The notes beneath the pieces are model-generated. The model searched no databases. It was not told where the DNA came from and was given only the letters and a program-made list of their open reading frames with translations. Below, in pieces: positions 1 to 8,209 of a stretch of DNA of 21,413 bases; positions within the stretch are counted from its first letter, which is position 1; every line of letters starts with the position of its first letter. The DNA is from JBMNUL01 sp050946255 (GTDB taxonomy: Bacteria > Actinomycetota > Coriobacteriia > Coriobacteriales > CADBOM01). Location: assembly GCA_050946255.1 (NCBI GenBank), contig JBMNUL010000029.1, positions 1-21,413 on the forward strand, in the 5' to 3' direction. Both the position numbers and the translations under genes were made by a program.

Positions 1-135
1 TGGTGGCAGGTCCTTCGTCAGACGCGCGGCAGTCGCAGGATTTATCTCGATGATAGCGACGTTATGCCCGTTGTCGATCAGAGTAGTGGCGAGGTAGCTT
101 CCGATTTTTCCTCCGCCGTTGATGATAATGTACAT
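1..135 (-). CDS. trkA: TrkA-type K+ transport regulator, N-terminal fragment (cut by window edge)
   Basis: Only the first 45 residues are in the window; the gene continues beyond base 1. They begin MYIIINGGGKIGSYLATTL and carry the Rossmann NAD-binding signature GxGxxG (Gly7, Gly9, Gly12), with an acidic residue (Glu30) at the end of the second strand, as in RCK/TrkA-N domains. Such proteins are cytoplasmic gating subunits that bind NAD(H) or nucleotides and control a TrkH/KtrB-type K+ channel. The ATG at 133-135 is preceded by GGAG at good spacing. It lies 69 bases downstream of a second TrkA gene on the same strand, so the two probably form one operon, with the channel gene perhaps just outside the window. 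Family is clear; channel partner is inferred. Confidence 0.85.
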   Translation of the reverse strand, partial: MYIIINGGGKIGSYLATTLIDNGHNVAIIEINPATAARLTKDLPP

Positions 136-204
136 ATTGCATCTCCGATATCAAAGTCGAGCTCGAGTCTTCGCAAACATCTCCACTTGACACGAAAACT
201 CCAG

Positions 205-858
205 CTAGTACATGAACTTCTTGAATGCGTCCACAAGATCGTTCCTGACGCAGGCGAGAACCGAATCTCCCTGGTAGAGGATGCTGTCCTTGGTTGGAAT
301 CGAGCTAGCGCTTCCGTCCCTACGCTCGAAGGCTATGATGCGGATGTCGTGGTCTCGTTCCAACTCGGCGACCTTCACGGTCTTCCTGCGTATCGATGTG
401 AGATTGAGCGAGAACTTGAGAATCTCGAACTCACCGAATGTATCGATGTGGCTGCCATGTCCTGCGAGGACCTTCGAGAAAATCTCCTCGGCAACCAGGG
501 ACGTCCCGCAAACATAATCGATTCCAAGCTGCGAGTACGCGCTTTCCCTATCGGCATTGTGGAGCCTGGCAATCGTGTGCTTGACGCCGAAAAGCTTGCT
601 CGAGACCTCAGCGACCATGAGGTTGGCGTTGTCGAGATTTGTGACAGCCGCAACAACGTCGGCTTCCTCGACACCAGCTTCCATCAGCACCTGCTCGTCA
701 TATCCAACACCGCTGAGCATCCTCCCGTTGAAGTTGCTGCCCATCTTGGCAAGCGCTCTCTGGTCCCTGTCGATTATCACGACATTGTGACCGTTGTCGG
801 AGAAAAGTCTGGCAAGCCTGGAACCAACGCTTCCGCATCCAACGACGATAATGTTCAT
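205..858 (-). CDS. trkA: TrkA-type K+ transport regulator (RCK_N + RCK_C)
   Basis: A complete 217-residue protein. Residues 1-30 form a Rossmann start (MNIIVVGCGSVGSRLARLF; Gly7, Gly9, Gly12, Asp30) typical of TrkA-N/RCK NAD-binding domains. Residues from about 140 to 217 look like the smaller TrkA-C/RCK_C ligand domain. The length matches the one-domain-pair KtrA/TrkA form rather than the 450-residue duplicated E. coli TrkA. Such subunits sit as a ring on the cytoplasmic face of a K+ channel and gate it. The ATG at 856-858 has an AGGGG ribosome site. The gene is followed by a second TrkA homologue on the same strand, so an ancestral duplication or a two-regulator K+ system is likely. No channel gene lies in the window. 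Confidence 0.93.
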   Translation of the reverse strand: MNIIVVGCGSVGSRLARLFSDNGHNVVIIDRDQRALAKMGSNFNGRMLSGVGYDEQVLMEAGVEEADVVAAVTNLDNANLMVAEVSSKLFGVKHTIARLHNADRESAYSQLGIDYVCGTSLVAEEIFSKVLAGHGSHIDTFGEFEILKFSLNLTSIRRKTVKVAELERDHDIRIIAFERRDGSASSIPTKDSILYQGDSVLACVRNDLVDAFKKFMY

Positions 859-922
859 TCGCTTACCCCTGCGTCCAAGACCGGAAGCCCGTAGAAAACG
901 AGCCTCCCATTACACGAGATAG

Positions 923-928
923 ATTATA
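923..928 (-). promoter_or_regulatory. candidate -10 box upstream of the trkA pair
   Basis: A perfect TATAAT on the minus strand, about 65 bases upstream of the trkA ATG. No convincing TTGACA-like -35 element is found at 16-18 bases spacing, so this is a candidate only. Confidence 0.4.
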
Positions 929-1140
929 GTAGCGCTCGGCAAAACGGAAAGTGCCGCCACATCAGACGGTTAGCCAAAGTCCACTCACGCTCCGCAAGAA
1001 ACCATCTTTCAAAGAGCCCCGGACACGTACAGAAGCGCTTGATCCAAAGACTTGTGAATGCTGGGCCCTAGGTGCAAGTGCCCCGGAGTTCTTGACTGCC
1101 TGTCGAGTCGTTTTCCCTTCTGAACCTCTTGAAAGGACAA

Positions 1141-1173
1141 GCAAAAGGGCACAACCCAAACCGGACTGTGCCC
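1141..1173 (-). terminator. rho-independent terminator of the zinc-ribbon gene
   Basis: On the minus strand GGGCACA (1173-1167) pairs perfectly with TGTGCCC (1153-1147) around a 13-base loop, followed directly by TTTTGC and a further pyrimidine-rich run. It lies about 45 bases downstream of the 1217 stop codon. Confidence 0.8.
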
Positions 1174-1216
1174 ATCACCTGCAAAAGTATCGTCATGCCC
1201 AAACAGTATCGTCACG

Positions 1217-1360
1217 CTATTTCTTTATGAAGAGGCTGAGCTTTCCCCCACAATCAGGACATGTCCCCTGGAGCATGGGACGCCCGTTTTTCGCAACCTT
1301 CTCCTTTGGATTGACGATCTCCTTCTTTGCCTTGCATTTAACACAATATGCCTGAGCCAA
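1217..1360 (-). CDS. small zinc-ribbon protein, DUF5679-like
   Basis: A 47-residue protein beginning (M)AQAYCVKCKAKKEIVNP, with a central KNGRPMLQGTCPDCGG. Two CxxC knuckles (CVKC and CPDC) predict a single zinc ribbon, and the wording matches the short DUF5679 family, whose function is unknown. I place the start at the TTG at 1358-1360, because a strong GGTGGAGGTG site lies just upstream and homology begins there. The open frame continues upstream to 1492, but that part is not convincing. The gene is monocistronic, with a clear terminator at 1141-1173. A nucleic-acid or ribosome-associated role is a guess from the fold only. Confidence 0.82.
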   Translation of the reverse strand: MAQAYCVKCKAKKEIVNPKEKVAKNGRPMLQGTCPDCGGKLSLFIKK

Positions 1361-1537
1361 CTTCAAACACCTCCACCTTGCATTATTGATGACTTTGGAA
1401 TAGCAGCGACAACAGCGATCTCTGTGCATCAAGGATACTAGAAAAACATATTGCCAGTCGATATTTGACCCAAAAATGTAATATCCGTCCAATTTTGAAT
1501 GGAATATTTGGCTTTAGACTTTTATACAATATGAAGC

Positions 1538-1577
1538 CACCCACCCGATGTGTAGAGAAATGTGAATCGGGTGGGTG
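1538..1577 (-). terminator. hairpin downstream of the M28-like gene
   Basis: A perfect 12-bp stem: CACCCACCCGAT at 1538-1549 with its complement at 1566-1577, and a 16-base loop. It starts 57 bases past the stop codon of the large minus-strand gene. The following sequence on that strand is only moderately T-rich, so this may be a weak terminator or an mRNA 3'-end stabiliser. Confidence 0.6.
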
Positions 1578-1634
1578 ACGAGAATTCCCGCTCGCTATCT
1601 AACTGGCGAGCACTATTTGAGCTTGCGATCGAAA

Positions 1635-4600
1635 CTAACAGGCCTTGATGAACTCTATCATCAGCCTGAAGACATCGTCGAGATTCTTCTCGTCCACGAT
1701 GTCCTCTATGTCGTCCGACCATTTCCATCCTGGAGTAACGCCGTTTTCGTCGACCGCGGTGATGGTAATTGCCCTAGCGCCCTTGTCGAGGGCGAAAGTT
1801 GCGTCCGTCGTGCGCCAGTTGAGATCCATTGGCTCGATGTCGACTCTTGCTGCTCGCGAGGCCTTGTGCATGATCTTCTGAAGCCTGGAATCGGTCCTCT
1901 TCTTCATGAACAACTCGGGCTCGGACGAAGTGAAGCGCAGGCTACCAGAGCCAATGCCCTCGAGATTGATGATCCTAGAATGCCTGAGGTCTCCAGACCT
2001 CGCCTTTAGCAAGCTCCTCATTCCGAAGTTGGCGGCATCGCTGGCGCCAAGAGCAACAAACCAGACTTCCTTGTTGAGAAGCTCGTCGCTCAAGGCCGCA
2101 ATGGCGTCGCGGTTGCGCTCCTCGGAAGCCGCACCGTAGGCGCCGCCGTCCCAGTCGTCGTCATCGAAGTTGTCCCAGGAACCAATCTGCGCACCTTCAT
2201 CGGTTGCGTTGTAATCGCTGTCGACTCCCAGCCACTCGCTCGGCGACGAGGTCTCTTCCTCTGCCCTCCTAGAAGACTTGCGCTTGCTCTTCTTCTTGTT
2301 CTTCCTGAAGGAGAAGCGCTTCTTCTTGGGCATGTCCAGGGATACGGAACCCATATAGGTTCCCTGATCGCTGTATTGGTCGTCATACCCAGAATCGTCG
2401 GCATCCTCGACGTACATGTTGTTGCCATCGTTGTACTGCTCCAGCATCTCTGCAGTAACAGGCTTCATGACCCCAGTTGCACCGAGGGGAGCGAAAGAAC
2501 CAGTGAGGTTCTCGGGAGAATCGGAAACGTCATCGAATGAGTCGAGCGAATCCTCCTCTCTGTTGACCGAGGTGTCGAGGCCCTTTTGCTTCCTGTCCTT
2601 GCTGATCGAGAGGTCGGTCTCAGAGCTACCCACCACGGGGAGGTTCAGCAGGGAATCGTGCGGATTCTCTTCCCCTGCATCCACGGCGGGAACAGCTGCA
2701 GTAGCATCGGGATCCGGAACGTTGACCGCAGTGCGCCTATGCGAATTGCGATGCGATGAATACCTGCTCCCGGAGCTTTCGTCTGAAACGTTTCTCTTCG
2801 AAGGACGATGCCTTCCTCTTGAAGTCTCGTCCTCGGATTTGGGAACGGCGACGGCGGTTACATTGGGGTCGGCGATGCTGGCTTTCTCGATCTCGGGGAT
2901 ATTGCTGCGGTTGTCACCATTGGGATAGTTCATGCGGGAGTAGTCGATCATATCCGTCTGGGGCTCTTTCTCCATGGAGTCGTAAGTTCCATAGGACTGT
3001 CGATCTGCAGGATCTGACACGTACCTTCTGCGAGTCCTGGAATACTTGTAGGCTCCACTGGGCCAATCGGGATTATCAGACGGGTTCTTGAGGTCCTCGT
3101 GCTCCGGATTCCTCGGCTCATCCTCGTATTCCTTGGCAACGACGGGACGACCCACGGGCTCTGGCTCGGATTGAACAGTTTCGGAAATCTTCTGCTGGGC
3201 TTGCTGAACCTTTGCGTCCAATGAATCTGCAAAGCCCGCAACTGCCTTGTCGATTGGTTCTGGTGTATAGGCGATCGTCGAATCGGCGTCAGCCTCATTC
3301 GTGCCGGCACCTTCAACGGAAGGAACCATCGTGTCCACCGCACCAGATGCGGATGCCTGGCCCTCGGCTTGCACGGCATTGTCCGAAGAATCTGGCTCCT
3401 GCACGGGAGGTTGGGCGGCCACAACAGACGAAGCTGCTTCTTCAGCCTCCGCCTCAACAGTCTCCTGTTGGTCCTCGGAGAACAAAGAGGGTTCCTCGGA
3501 CGGTGCAGCTGAAGCCTCGATTGGAGAGGTCTCGACAGGTTCCGCAGCAGGCTCGCTCGAAACTTCTTCTGCCCCAGCTGCCGCAGGAACTTCGGCCTCG
3601 GGCTCCTTCTCGCGTTCCTCCATCTCCTTGTATGCAGGCGCATCGGCGAAGCGGGATCTTAGCGTGGGAGTCTCCTCTGCCTGTTTGAACTCTCCACGGC
3701 TCTTCTCTTCCTCGACCTTTGCCCACCAGGAAGGAGCGGAGGACTTGCGAGCTGGCCTCGAGGTCTCGGCGCCAGACGCGGCAGCCTCGGCTGCTCTCAC
3801 AGCGGCGCTGCTCTCGGAAGTGGCACGCTGTCCAGAATCCGGGATGTTGATAGGCTCGTAACGGGACTCTCTTGGAATGACCTTCGAGTTCCTCATGTTC
3901 GCCTGGTCGTACTGAACTGGGACGGAACGCTTACCGCTTTCCGCCTGATGAAGCTGAGCTTTCTCCGAAATGATTTCCTCAGCCGTTTGGACTGGAGCGG
4001 CAGCCTGCTCTTGAGCTGCAACGCCTGCCTGATCCCGATCCGGAGCGTTCTCTGCGGGAACAACATCTTGAACCGGAAGTTCGTCCTCCGCATTTGACGA
4101 AGGCTCTTGCGCTCGACTGCTCAGGTCAATGACATCCTGGGGAAACGGGCTGGCAACACGGGACTCTGACTCTCCCTTGTCGACGACACTCTTGATGTGC
4201 TCGATCTCGCGCTCGGTTTCCTCAGGAGAGACGGGAACCTTGACATCTGCAGTAACCATCTTCTCGGCCAGCGCATACATGACGGCCAAGCCGGAAGCAT
4301 TGTTGTTAGAACCCTTGGGTGTCTTGAGAAATGCACCGAGAACCTGGTCGACGATTTGAATCAACGCGATGATTCCGGCGATGAGCCCGATCACGGCAAA
4401 TATCGTCGAGACAATCTCGGGAAATGGGAGCATTGCGAGAATGGTACACACGGGAACGGCGATGTCGGCCCCGATGAGAACCTTGCGCACTATGGGGTAG
4501 AAACGTCTGATCGCGGGAATTTGGAAAAGCGAGGGTTTCTTCACATCATAGTGCGCGGTGATTACTATCTTCCCCCGTCTCGGAGAGTTCCCCAGACCTT

Positions 4601-4964
4601 CTGGAATGTACCTGGCAACCACATTCTGGCTGTCATACTTCGAGAACAGGGATCCCAGCGGATCGAGCTTGGTGTAGGAGATGTAGAGCATCACAAGCCC
4701 CACTATTCCAAGCACCAGGGCTAGAACCCGCATGCTCGGCGAGAAGACGCAGATCAGCGCGGCGATGAGCTCGAGAGCAAAGTAGATGCTTCTGCTGATT
4801 CTGAGATTTCCCGGACAGGTGAATCCGTCGATATCCGTTTGAAGGCCAAGTGAGTAAAGATCGTCAGCCAGAGTTTCGGAAGCAAGTTCCTCACCGCGGC
4901 TCCCGACATCCCTGGAAGGAAGGTCCATGGATAGATCGTGCACGCGGGACTTTATGTCACTCAT
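1635..4964 (-). CDS. degenerate M28-like membrane protein with giant disordered insert
   Basis: An 1109-residue protein. The ATG at 4962-4964 is chosen because a GGGGGA site lies directly upstream; the open frame runs 35 residues further with no site. Hydrophobic segments lie at about 60-97 (two) and 163-209 (two). Between the pairs, KIVITAHYD (His138, Asp140) matches the HxD motif of M28 zinc aminopeptidases. GSNNNASG at 218-225 matches the second M28 motif but has Asn where the bridging Asp belongs. About 240-955 is low-complexity (Glu, Ala, Pro, Ser, then an Arg/Lys patch). From about 964 the M28 fold appears to resume: VWFVALGASD aligns with the Glu-Glu strand without its glutamates, INLEGIG with the NxD strand, and the final His position is lost. 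I infer a catalytically impaired or dead peptidase domain. Role unknown; no functional neighbour. Confidence 0.7.
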   Translation of the reverse strand: MSDIKSRVHDLSMDLPSRDVGSRGEELASETLADDLYSLGLQTDIDGFTCPGNLRISRSIYFALELIAALICVFSPSMRVLALVLGIVGLVMLYISYTKLDPLGSLFSKYDSQNVVARYIPEGLGNSPRRGKIVITAHYDVKKPSLFQIPAIRRFYPIVRKVLIGADIAVPVCTILAMLPFPEIVSTIFAVIGLIAGIIALIQIVDQVLGAFLKTPKGSNNNASGLAVMYALAEKMVTADVKVPVSPEETEREIEHIKSVVDKGESESRVASPFPQDVIDLSSRAQEPSSNAEDELPVQDVVPAENAPDRDQAGVAAQEQAAAPVQTAEEIISEKAQLHQAESGKRSVPVQYDQANMRNSKVIPRESRYEPINIPDSGQRATSESSAAVRAAEAAASGAETSRPARKSSAPSWWAKVEEEKSRGEFKQAEETPTLRSRFADAPAYKEMEEREKEPEAEVPAAAGAEEVSSEPAAEPVETSPIEASAAPSEEPSLFSEDQQETVEAEAEEAASSVVAAQPPVQEPDSSDNAVQAEGQASASGAVDTMVPSVEGAGTNEADADSTIAYTPEPIDKAVAGFADSLDAKVQQAQQKISETVQSEPEPVGRPVVAKEYEDEPRNPEHEDLKNPSDNPDWPSGAYKYSRTRRRYVSDPADRQSYGTYDSMEKEPQTDMIDYSRMNYPNGDNRSNIPEIEKASIADPNVTAVAVPKSEDETSRGRHRPSKRNVSDESSGSRYSSHRNSHRRTAVNVPDPDATAAVPAVDAGEENPHDSLLNLPVVGSSETDLSISKDRKQKGLDTSVNREEDSLDSFDDVSDSPENLTGSFAPLGATGVMKPVTAEMLEQYNDGNNMYVEDADDSGYDDQYSDQGTYMGSVSLDMPKKKRFSFRKNKKKSKRKSSRRAEEETSSPSEWLGVDSDYNATDEGAQIGSWDNFDDDDWDGGAYGAASEERNRDAIAALSDELLNKEVWFVALGASDAANFGMRSLLKARSGDLRHSRIINLEGIGSGSLRFTSSEPELFMKKRTDSRLQKIMHKASRAARVDIEPMDLNWRTTDATFALDKGARAITITAVDENGVTPGWKWSDDIEDIVDEKNLDDVFRLMIEFIKAC

Positions 4965-5003
4965 ACTTCCCCCTATGTATATTTTTCCGCAGAGCAGACT
5001 GCA

Positions 5004-5080
5004 TTTAGTGGTGTAAGAAGCTCCACAAGTTTTATATTGTCTCACAGCTGGAAAGATTTGGCACATCATTGACCACTAAA
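5004..5080. repeat. 9-bp inverted repeat upstream of the M28-like gene
   Basis: TTTAGTGGT at 5004-5012 and its exact complement ACCACTAAA at 5072-5080 flank the AT-rich segment holding a TATAAA-like box on the minus strand (5031-5036). This placement suits a looping operator or a regulator's half-sites, but no -35 element supports the promoter. Confidence 0.4.
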
Positions 5081-5369
5081 CCCCAGTAATCGTTGAAAAT
5101 CTGTCCGTATCCTGCGGCCAGCGGGGTCAATTTTTCTGCTCCAGACCGGAAATTTCGCTCATTGCCCCTATTTTCACGCCGCATTATTCCTGATGCGAGC
5201 AATGAAATTGGCGCAACGGTTCAAAGGCATGCTAATTGCACTTTGCATGTCAGCCCAAATGCACGAACTATGCAGCAGGAGAAATGTCCCACGGCAGAGA
5301 AGACTCGCTGGAAGATGTGCAACTCGAATTGTCCAGCAGGAGAAGCGGCGCAACCGTCGAATGCTATCA

Positions 5370-5398
5370 TTGACACATTGGCAAAGTGCTTATATGCG
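5370..5398 (+). promoter_or_regulatory. candidate promoter of the WYL regulator pair
   Basis: A perfect TTGACA (5370-5375) is followed by TATATG at 15 bases or TATGCG at 17 bases. Transcription from here would leave a leader of about 120 bases before the ATG at 5526. Confidence 0.45.
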
Positions 5399-5525
5399 AG
5401 AGGTCATGAGCCCGCTATTGGAAGCGTTGGAGAGGGGGCTTCCACGCGCCTAACTGAGGGATTTCCCCTCCCCTTCGACAGCCAATGATGTCTCAATATC
5501 GAAACCAGAAAGTCGGGGGCGCGAG

Positions 5526-6608
5526 ATGCCGGAGCACCCAGAAAGCAAAGACTACAAGGTCACGAAGGCCACACGCCTGTTCAATCTTCTCTTTTTCCTG
5601 AACGACAGGCCATCCGGGGCAACTGCGGAGCAAATACGCAGGGGTGTTTTCGGATACGAGTCATCCAAGTCAGATGAGGCATTCGAGCGAAAGTTCAGAA
5701 GAGATCGCCAAGACCTCGCCGATATGGGCTACACGATCGAGAGAAGCGAGGGCCCATCGGGTTTCGAGAACATCTACAAGCTCGACGTGAGGGATATCTT
5801 CCAAAGCGATATGCAGCTCGAGTACATGGAGATCGCCCTGCTCGAAGTCTGTGCCAGGAACGCGCTCGAGATAGACTCGTTCTTCATGAAGAACGAGCTG
5901 CGTTCTGCCATGGGAAAGCTGGCTCCGACCGTTGACCGTCTCCCCGAAACAGCGCGAAAGGCAAGCTCGGCCGAAGCAGAGGGAGCCAAATCGGAAAAGT
6001 CGAGGACAGGCGGAGGCGAAGCTTCCGAAGGCTCAACACCTGCAGATGGGAAGTCTATCGCAGAGGCCATTGATGCCGCAGTTGCAAACGATGCGATGCT
6101 GCAATTCGAATATCGTGATGCCGAGGGATTCTCCAGCACGAGGAGGGTCTACCCCATCAGCGCGTTCAACTACCTCGGCGACCCCTATCTTTTCGCCTTC
6201 GACGCTGACAGGGAGGACACGAGAACTTTCAAGCTGGAAAGGATCTTGAACACACCATCCCTCGAGAAGATGGACGAGGAAGTTGAGGGGGTCGCTAAAT
6301 CGCATCTCGAAGACGACCCTGTTGTCCTTCCATTTCAAATTGGAGATGGAAAGTTCGATGCCAAGATCTACATCTCTGGGAAAAGGCATTACAACTTAGA
6401 CAACCTAACGAAATCACAAGGCCAATTGCAGCGTCATGGCACTGGGTTTCTCTGGGAAGTCGATGCCGCCGACGTCAACAGGCTGGCCTCATGGGTTGTT
6501 GCCAACGGCCCCGGAATTCTGATATTGGAACCAGAAGAGGTCGCAAGGGAGCTCGAAGAAGGACTCCAGAGCATAGTCGAGAACGGCGCGGACGGAGGCG
6601 AGCTGTGA
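5526..6608 (+). CDS. WYL-domain transcription regulator, PafB-like
   Basis: A 360-residue protein. Residues 10-75 form a winged-helix DNA-binding domain of the PafB type (KATRLFNLLFFLNDRPSGAT, then EAFERKFRRDRQDLADMGY). A low-complexity linker runs from about 140 to 178. Residues 185-242 are the WYL ligand-sensing core (MLQFEYRDAEGF, then DPYLFAFD, TFKLERI), and a C-terminal WCX-like part follows. The nominal W-Y-L triplet reads P-Y-L here. In actinobacteria the related PafB-PafC pair activates DNA-damage genes; similar regulators control other accessory genes, so the target set is not known. The ATG at 5526 follows GGGGG. The stop overlaps the start of the next gene by 4 bases, so the two proteins are made together, probably as a heterodimer. 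Confidence 0.88.
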   Translation: MPEHPESKDYKVTKATRLFNLLFFLNDRPSGATAEQIRRGVFGYESSKSDEAFERKFRRDRQDLADMGYTIERSEGPSGFENIYKLDVRDIFQSDMQLEYMEIALLEVCARNALEIDSFFMKNELRSAMGKLAPTVDRLPETARKASSAEAEGAKSEKSRTGGGEASEGSTPADGKSIAEAIDAAVANDAMLQFEYRDAEGFSSTRRVYPISAFNYLGDPYLFAFDADREDTRTFKLERILNTPSLEKMDEEVEGVAKSHLEDDPVVLPFQIGDGKFDAKIYISGKRHYNLDNLTKSQGQLQRHGTGFLWEVDAADVNRLASWVVANGPGILILEPEEVARELEEGLQSIVENGADGGEL

Positions 6609-7696
6609 AGAAATCGGAATTCGACCCCGGTGCGTCTTCCAAGAGGGGAAGGCGCAATGAGACCGAGCTCATGGAGAAATTCCTCTCTATAGTCCCATCT
6701 CTCGGCAAGGACACAAGATGTGTTTCTTACGACGAGCTGGCAGACAAGATGAGCTGCAGCCCAGATGATGCCAAGAGAATCGTCACCTACCTCCTCGACA
6801 GCGATGCCATCGCAGGAACGCTGAACTTCCGCAAAATGGACGCAAAGTTTGCAAGGAAGTGCCTGGGCGAGAAAAAGACCGCAGGCATTCCGGGTTTGAA
6901 GGACCTGACCAAAGATGGGGGGATATTCATCGACCCTGGTGGGTTGGGTATTCTGTCCGAACCGCAGAGACTCACCGTGGAGGAAAGCCAAGCGCTTATC
7001 GCAGCTCTCGAGCTGGCTCAGATAAGCCCGGAAAACCCAATCTACGATAAGCTGCGGCGTGGGGCAATGCCATCGGACGTCGAGGGCAAAATGGGAATAC
7101 AGAGCTACATCGGTGTTGGAGCAGATTACGAGATGCTGGCAAAGCTCTCGCTTCTCTGCGTGCAGCACAGGCTGGCGAACATCATCTACGTCTCTTCGCA
7201 CGACGCTGGGCGCATCGACCCAGACGAGATACCCATGAGGAAAATCGCACCATATGAGCTCTACATTTCCGAGGACAACGGCGAGATCTACCTTTCGGCG
7301 TACTGCTATACCCATAACGAGCCGAGAACTTTCAACTTCAACAGGATTATCCGGGTCGAAGAGCTCGCAGAACACTCTTCGAAAGAAGTCCAATCGGAAA
7401 ATATTCGGAGGGACATGTTCTCGGACTCCCCCGACGAAGCACTTCTCTCAATGGACCCCTCGGTCAACCTGGATCCAAGGGTATGGATTGGAAGCGAGGT
7501 CCTGCAAGGGCAAGACGGGCGAAAGCAGGTGAAGGTCAAGCTTCACGATGACCTGACCTGGGTGTCGCGAAACATTGCCGCAAAGCTTGGCAAGGTGAGG
7601 GTGGAATACCCGGAGGAACTTGGGCGCGAAGTTGTGAAGAGCGCTCGGGAAGCGCTTGCCGACATCGAGTCTCTTCGCAAGGAAATCGATGACTGA
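6605..7696 (+). CDS. WYL-domain transcription regulator, PafC-like partner
   Basis: A 363-residue protein. The GTG at 6605-6607 overlaps the TGA of the preceding regulator (GTGA), and GGAGG at 6594-6598 sits 6 bases upstream; the open frame upstream of it is just overlap. The N-terminal part, about 20-80, is a divergent winged helix (LMEKFLSIVPSLG, SYDELADKM). Residues 165-250 hold the WYL core: MLAKLSLLCVQHRLANIIYV, then GEIYLSAYCY and TFNFNRI. The C-terminal region is WCX-like (VKVKLHDDLTWVSRNIAAKLG). It resembles PafC, the usual partner of PafB. The W of the WYL triplet is Ile here. A strong bidirectional terminator closes the operon at 7731-7766. Physiological target unknown. Confidence 0.86.
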   Translation: MKKSEFDPGASSKRGRRNETELMEKFLSIVPSLGKDTRCVSYDELADKMSCSPDDAKRIVTYLLDSDAIAGTLNFRKMDAKFARKCLGEKKTAGIPGLKDLTKDGGIFIDPGGLGILSEPQRLTVEESQALIAALELAQISPENPIYDKLRRGAMPSDVEGKMGIQSYIGVGADYEMLAKLSLLCVQHRLANIIYVSSHDAGRIDPDEIPMRKIAPYELYISEDNGEIYLSAYCYTHNEPRTFNFNRIIRVEELAEHSSKEVQSENIRRDMFSDSPDEALLSMDPSVNLDPRVWIGSEVLQGQDGRKQVKVKLHDDLTWVSRNIAAKLGKVRVEYPEELGREVVKSAREALADIESLRKEIDD

Positions 7697-8209
7697 TTGA
7701 GGAGTCTGAAAAACAGCGGATTGGAAATCAAAAATGCGGCTGGTCGGTTACTTCCAGCCGCATTTTCATCAAATGGAAAGGGTTTACGAAAACCCCACAA
7801 AATCTCTACATCTGCATTATAAAAGCGTTTAGTCGATATTCACAATAGGTAATGTGTATAAATTTCCGCAAACGAGTAAATTTTTTAATAAAGTTGCGCT
7901 TCTCAGACTACAGGCCTTTCAAGAAAACTCGAAAATTTATCCGCATTTTCTCCAAACTATCTCGAATACTCCAGGCGTCGGCGAAAAGAAAACGGAAAGC
8001 GGAAAACCATAGCAAGCCTCTGCCAAAATCAATACGGTCTCGGACCGAGCAATCTCATAGCCTATGCCAAAATCAATACGTTCTCAGAACTGGCAATCTC
8101 ATAACCTGTTCCAAAGTACAATACGGTCTCGGACCGAGCAGCCCCACAATATGCGTGAAATAACACTCAGGTCTCATAACCTGCGAAAAAAGTACTCAGG
8201 TCTCAGATC
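7697..8209. other. AT-rich intergenic region with terminator and dyad repeat array
   Basis: These 513 bases lie between convergent units. They hold the terminator at 7731-7766, an AT-rich stretch (about 7800-7980) with no gene I can support, and the repeat array from 8008. TGTGTATAA at 7853-7861 is a perfect DnaA-box 9-mer, but it stands alone. The plus-strand open frames across 7852-8282 translate the repeats and have no ribosome site. Confidence 0.6.
7731..7766. terminator. bidirectional rho-independent terminator
   Basis: AAAATGCGGCTGG (7731-7743) pairs perfectly with CCAGCCGCATTTT (7754-7766) around a 10-base loop. The stem has a T-run on both strands, so it can stop both the plus-strand WYL operon and any minus-strand transcript leaving the repeat array and the OLD-family gene. 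Confidence 0.9.

Larger units (their letters stand above)
859..1216. other. intergenic region between trkA and the zinc-ribbon gene
   Basis: This 358-base stretch holds no convincing gene. The open frames crossing it have no ribosome site and no recognisable domain. It contains the trkA -10 candidate, the terminator of the zinc-ribbon gene at 1141-1173 and a short direct repeat at 1186-1214. I see nothing interpretable in about 950-1140. Confidence 0.6.
4965..5525. other. divergent intergenic region, M28-like gene / WYL pair
   Basis: These 561 bases separate two divergently transcribed units. They contain the inverted repeat at 5004-5080, a candidate plus-strand promoter at 5370-5398, and an 11-base direct repeat CAGCAGGAGAA at 5273-5283 and 5334-5344. 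The plus-strand open frame at 5093-5488 has a composition unlike its neighbours, no clear ribosome site and no recognisable domain, so I do not call it a gene. Confidence 0.5.

Noticed and set aside
951..1355. 134-residue plus-strand frame upstream of trkA
   Set aside because: It crosses the terminator and most of the zinc-ribbon gene on the other strand and shows no domain or ribosome site.
2416..3861. Long plus-strand frames antisense to the M28-like gene
   Set aside because: They mirror the low-complexity Glu/Ala/Ser/Pro linker of the minus-strand gene; the minus frame has membrane segments, conserved motifs and a ribosome site.
5093..5488. 131-residue plus-strand frame upstream of the WYL genes
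   Set aside because: It has no ribosome site, no recognisable domain, odd composition, and contains the probable WYL promoter.
7853..7861. Replication origin suggested by a perfect DnaA box
   Set aside because: Only one exact box plus one imperfect box (TTATCCGCA near 7938) are present, with no dnaA, dnaN or parAB nearby.
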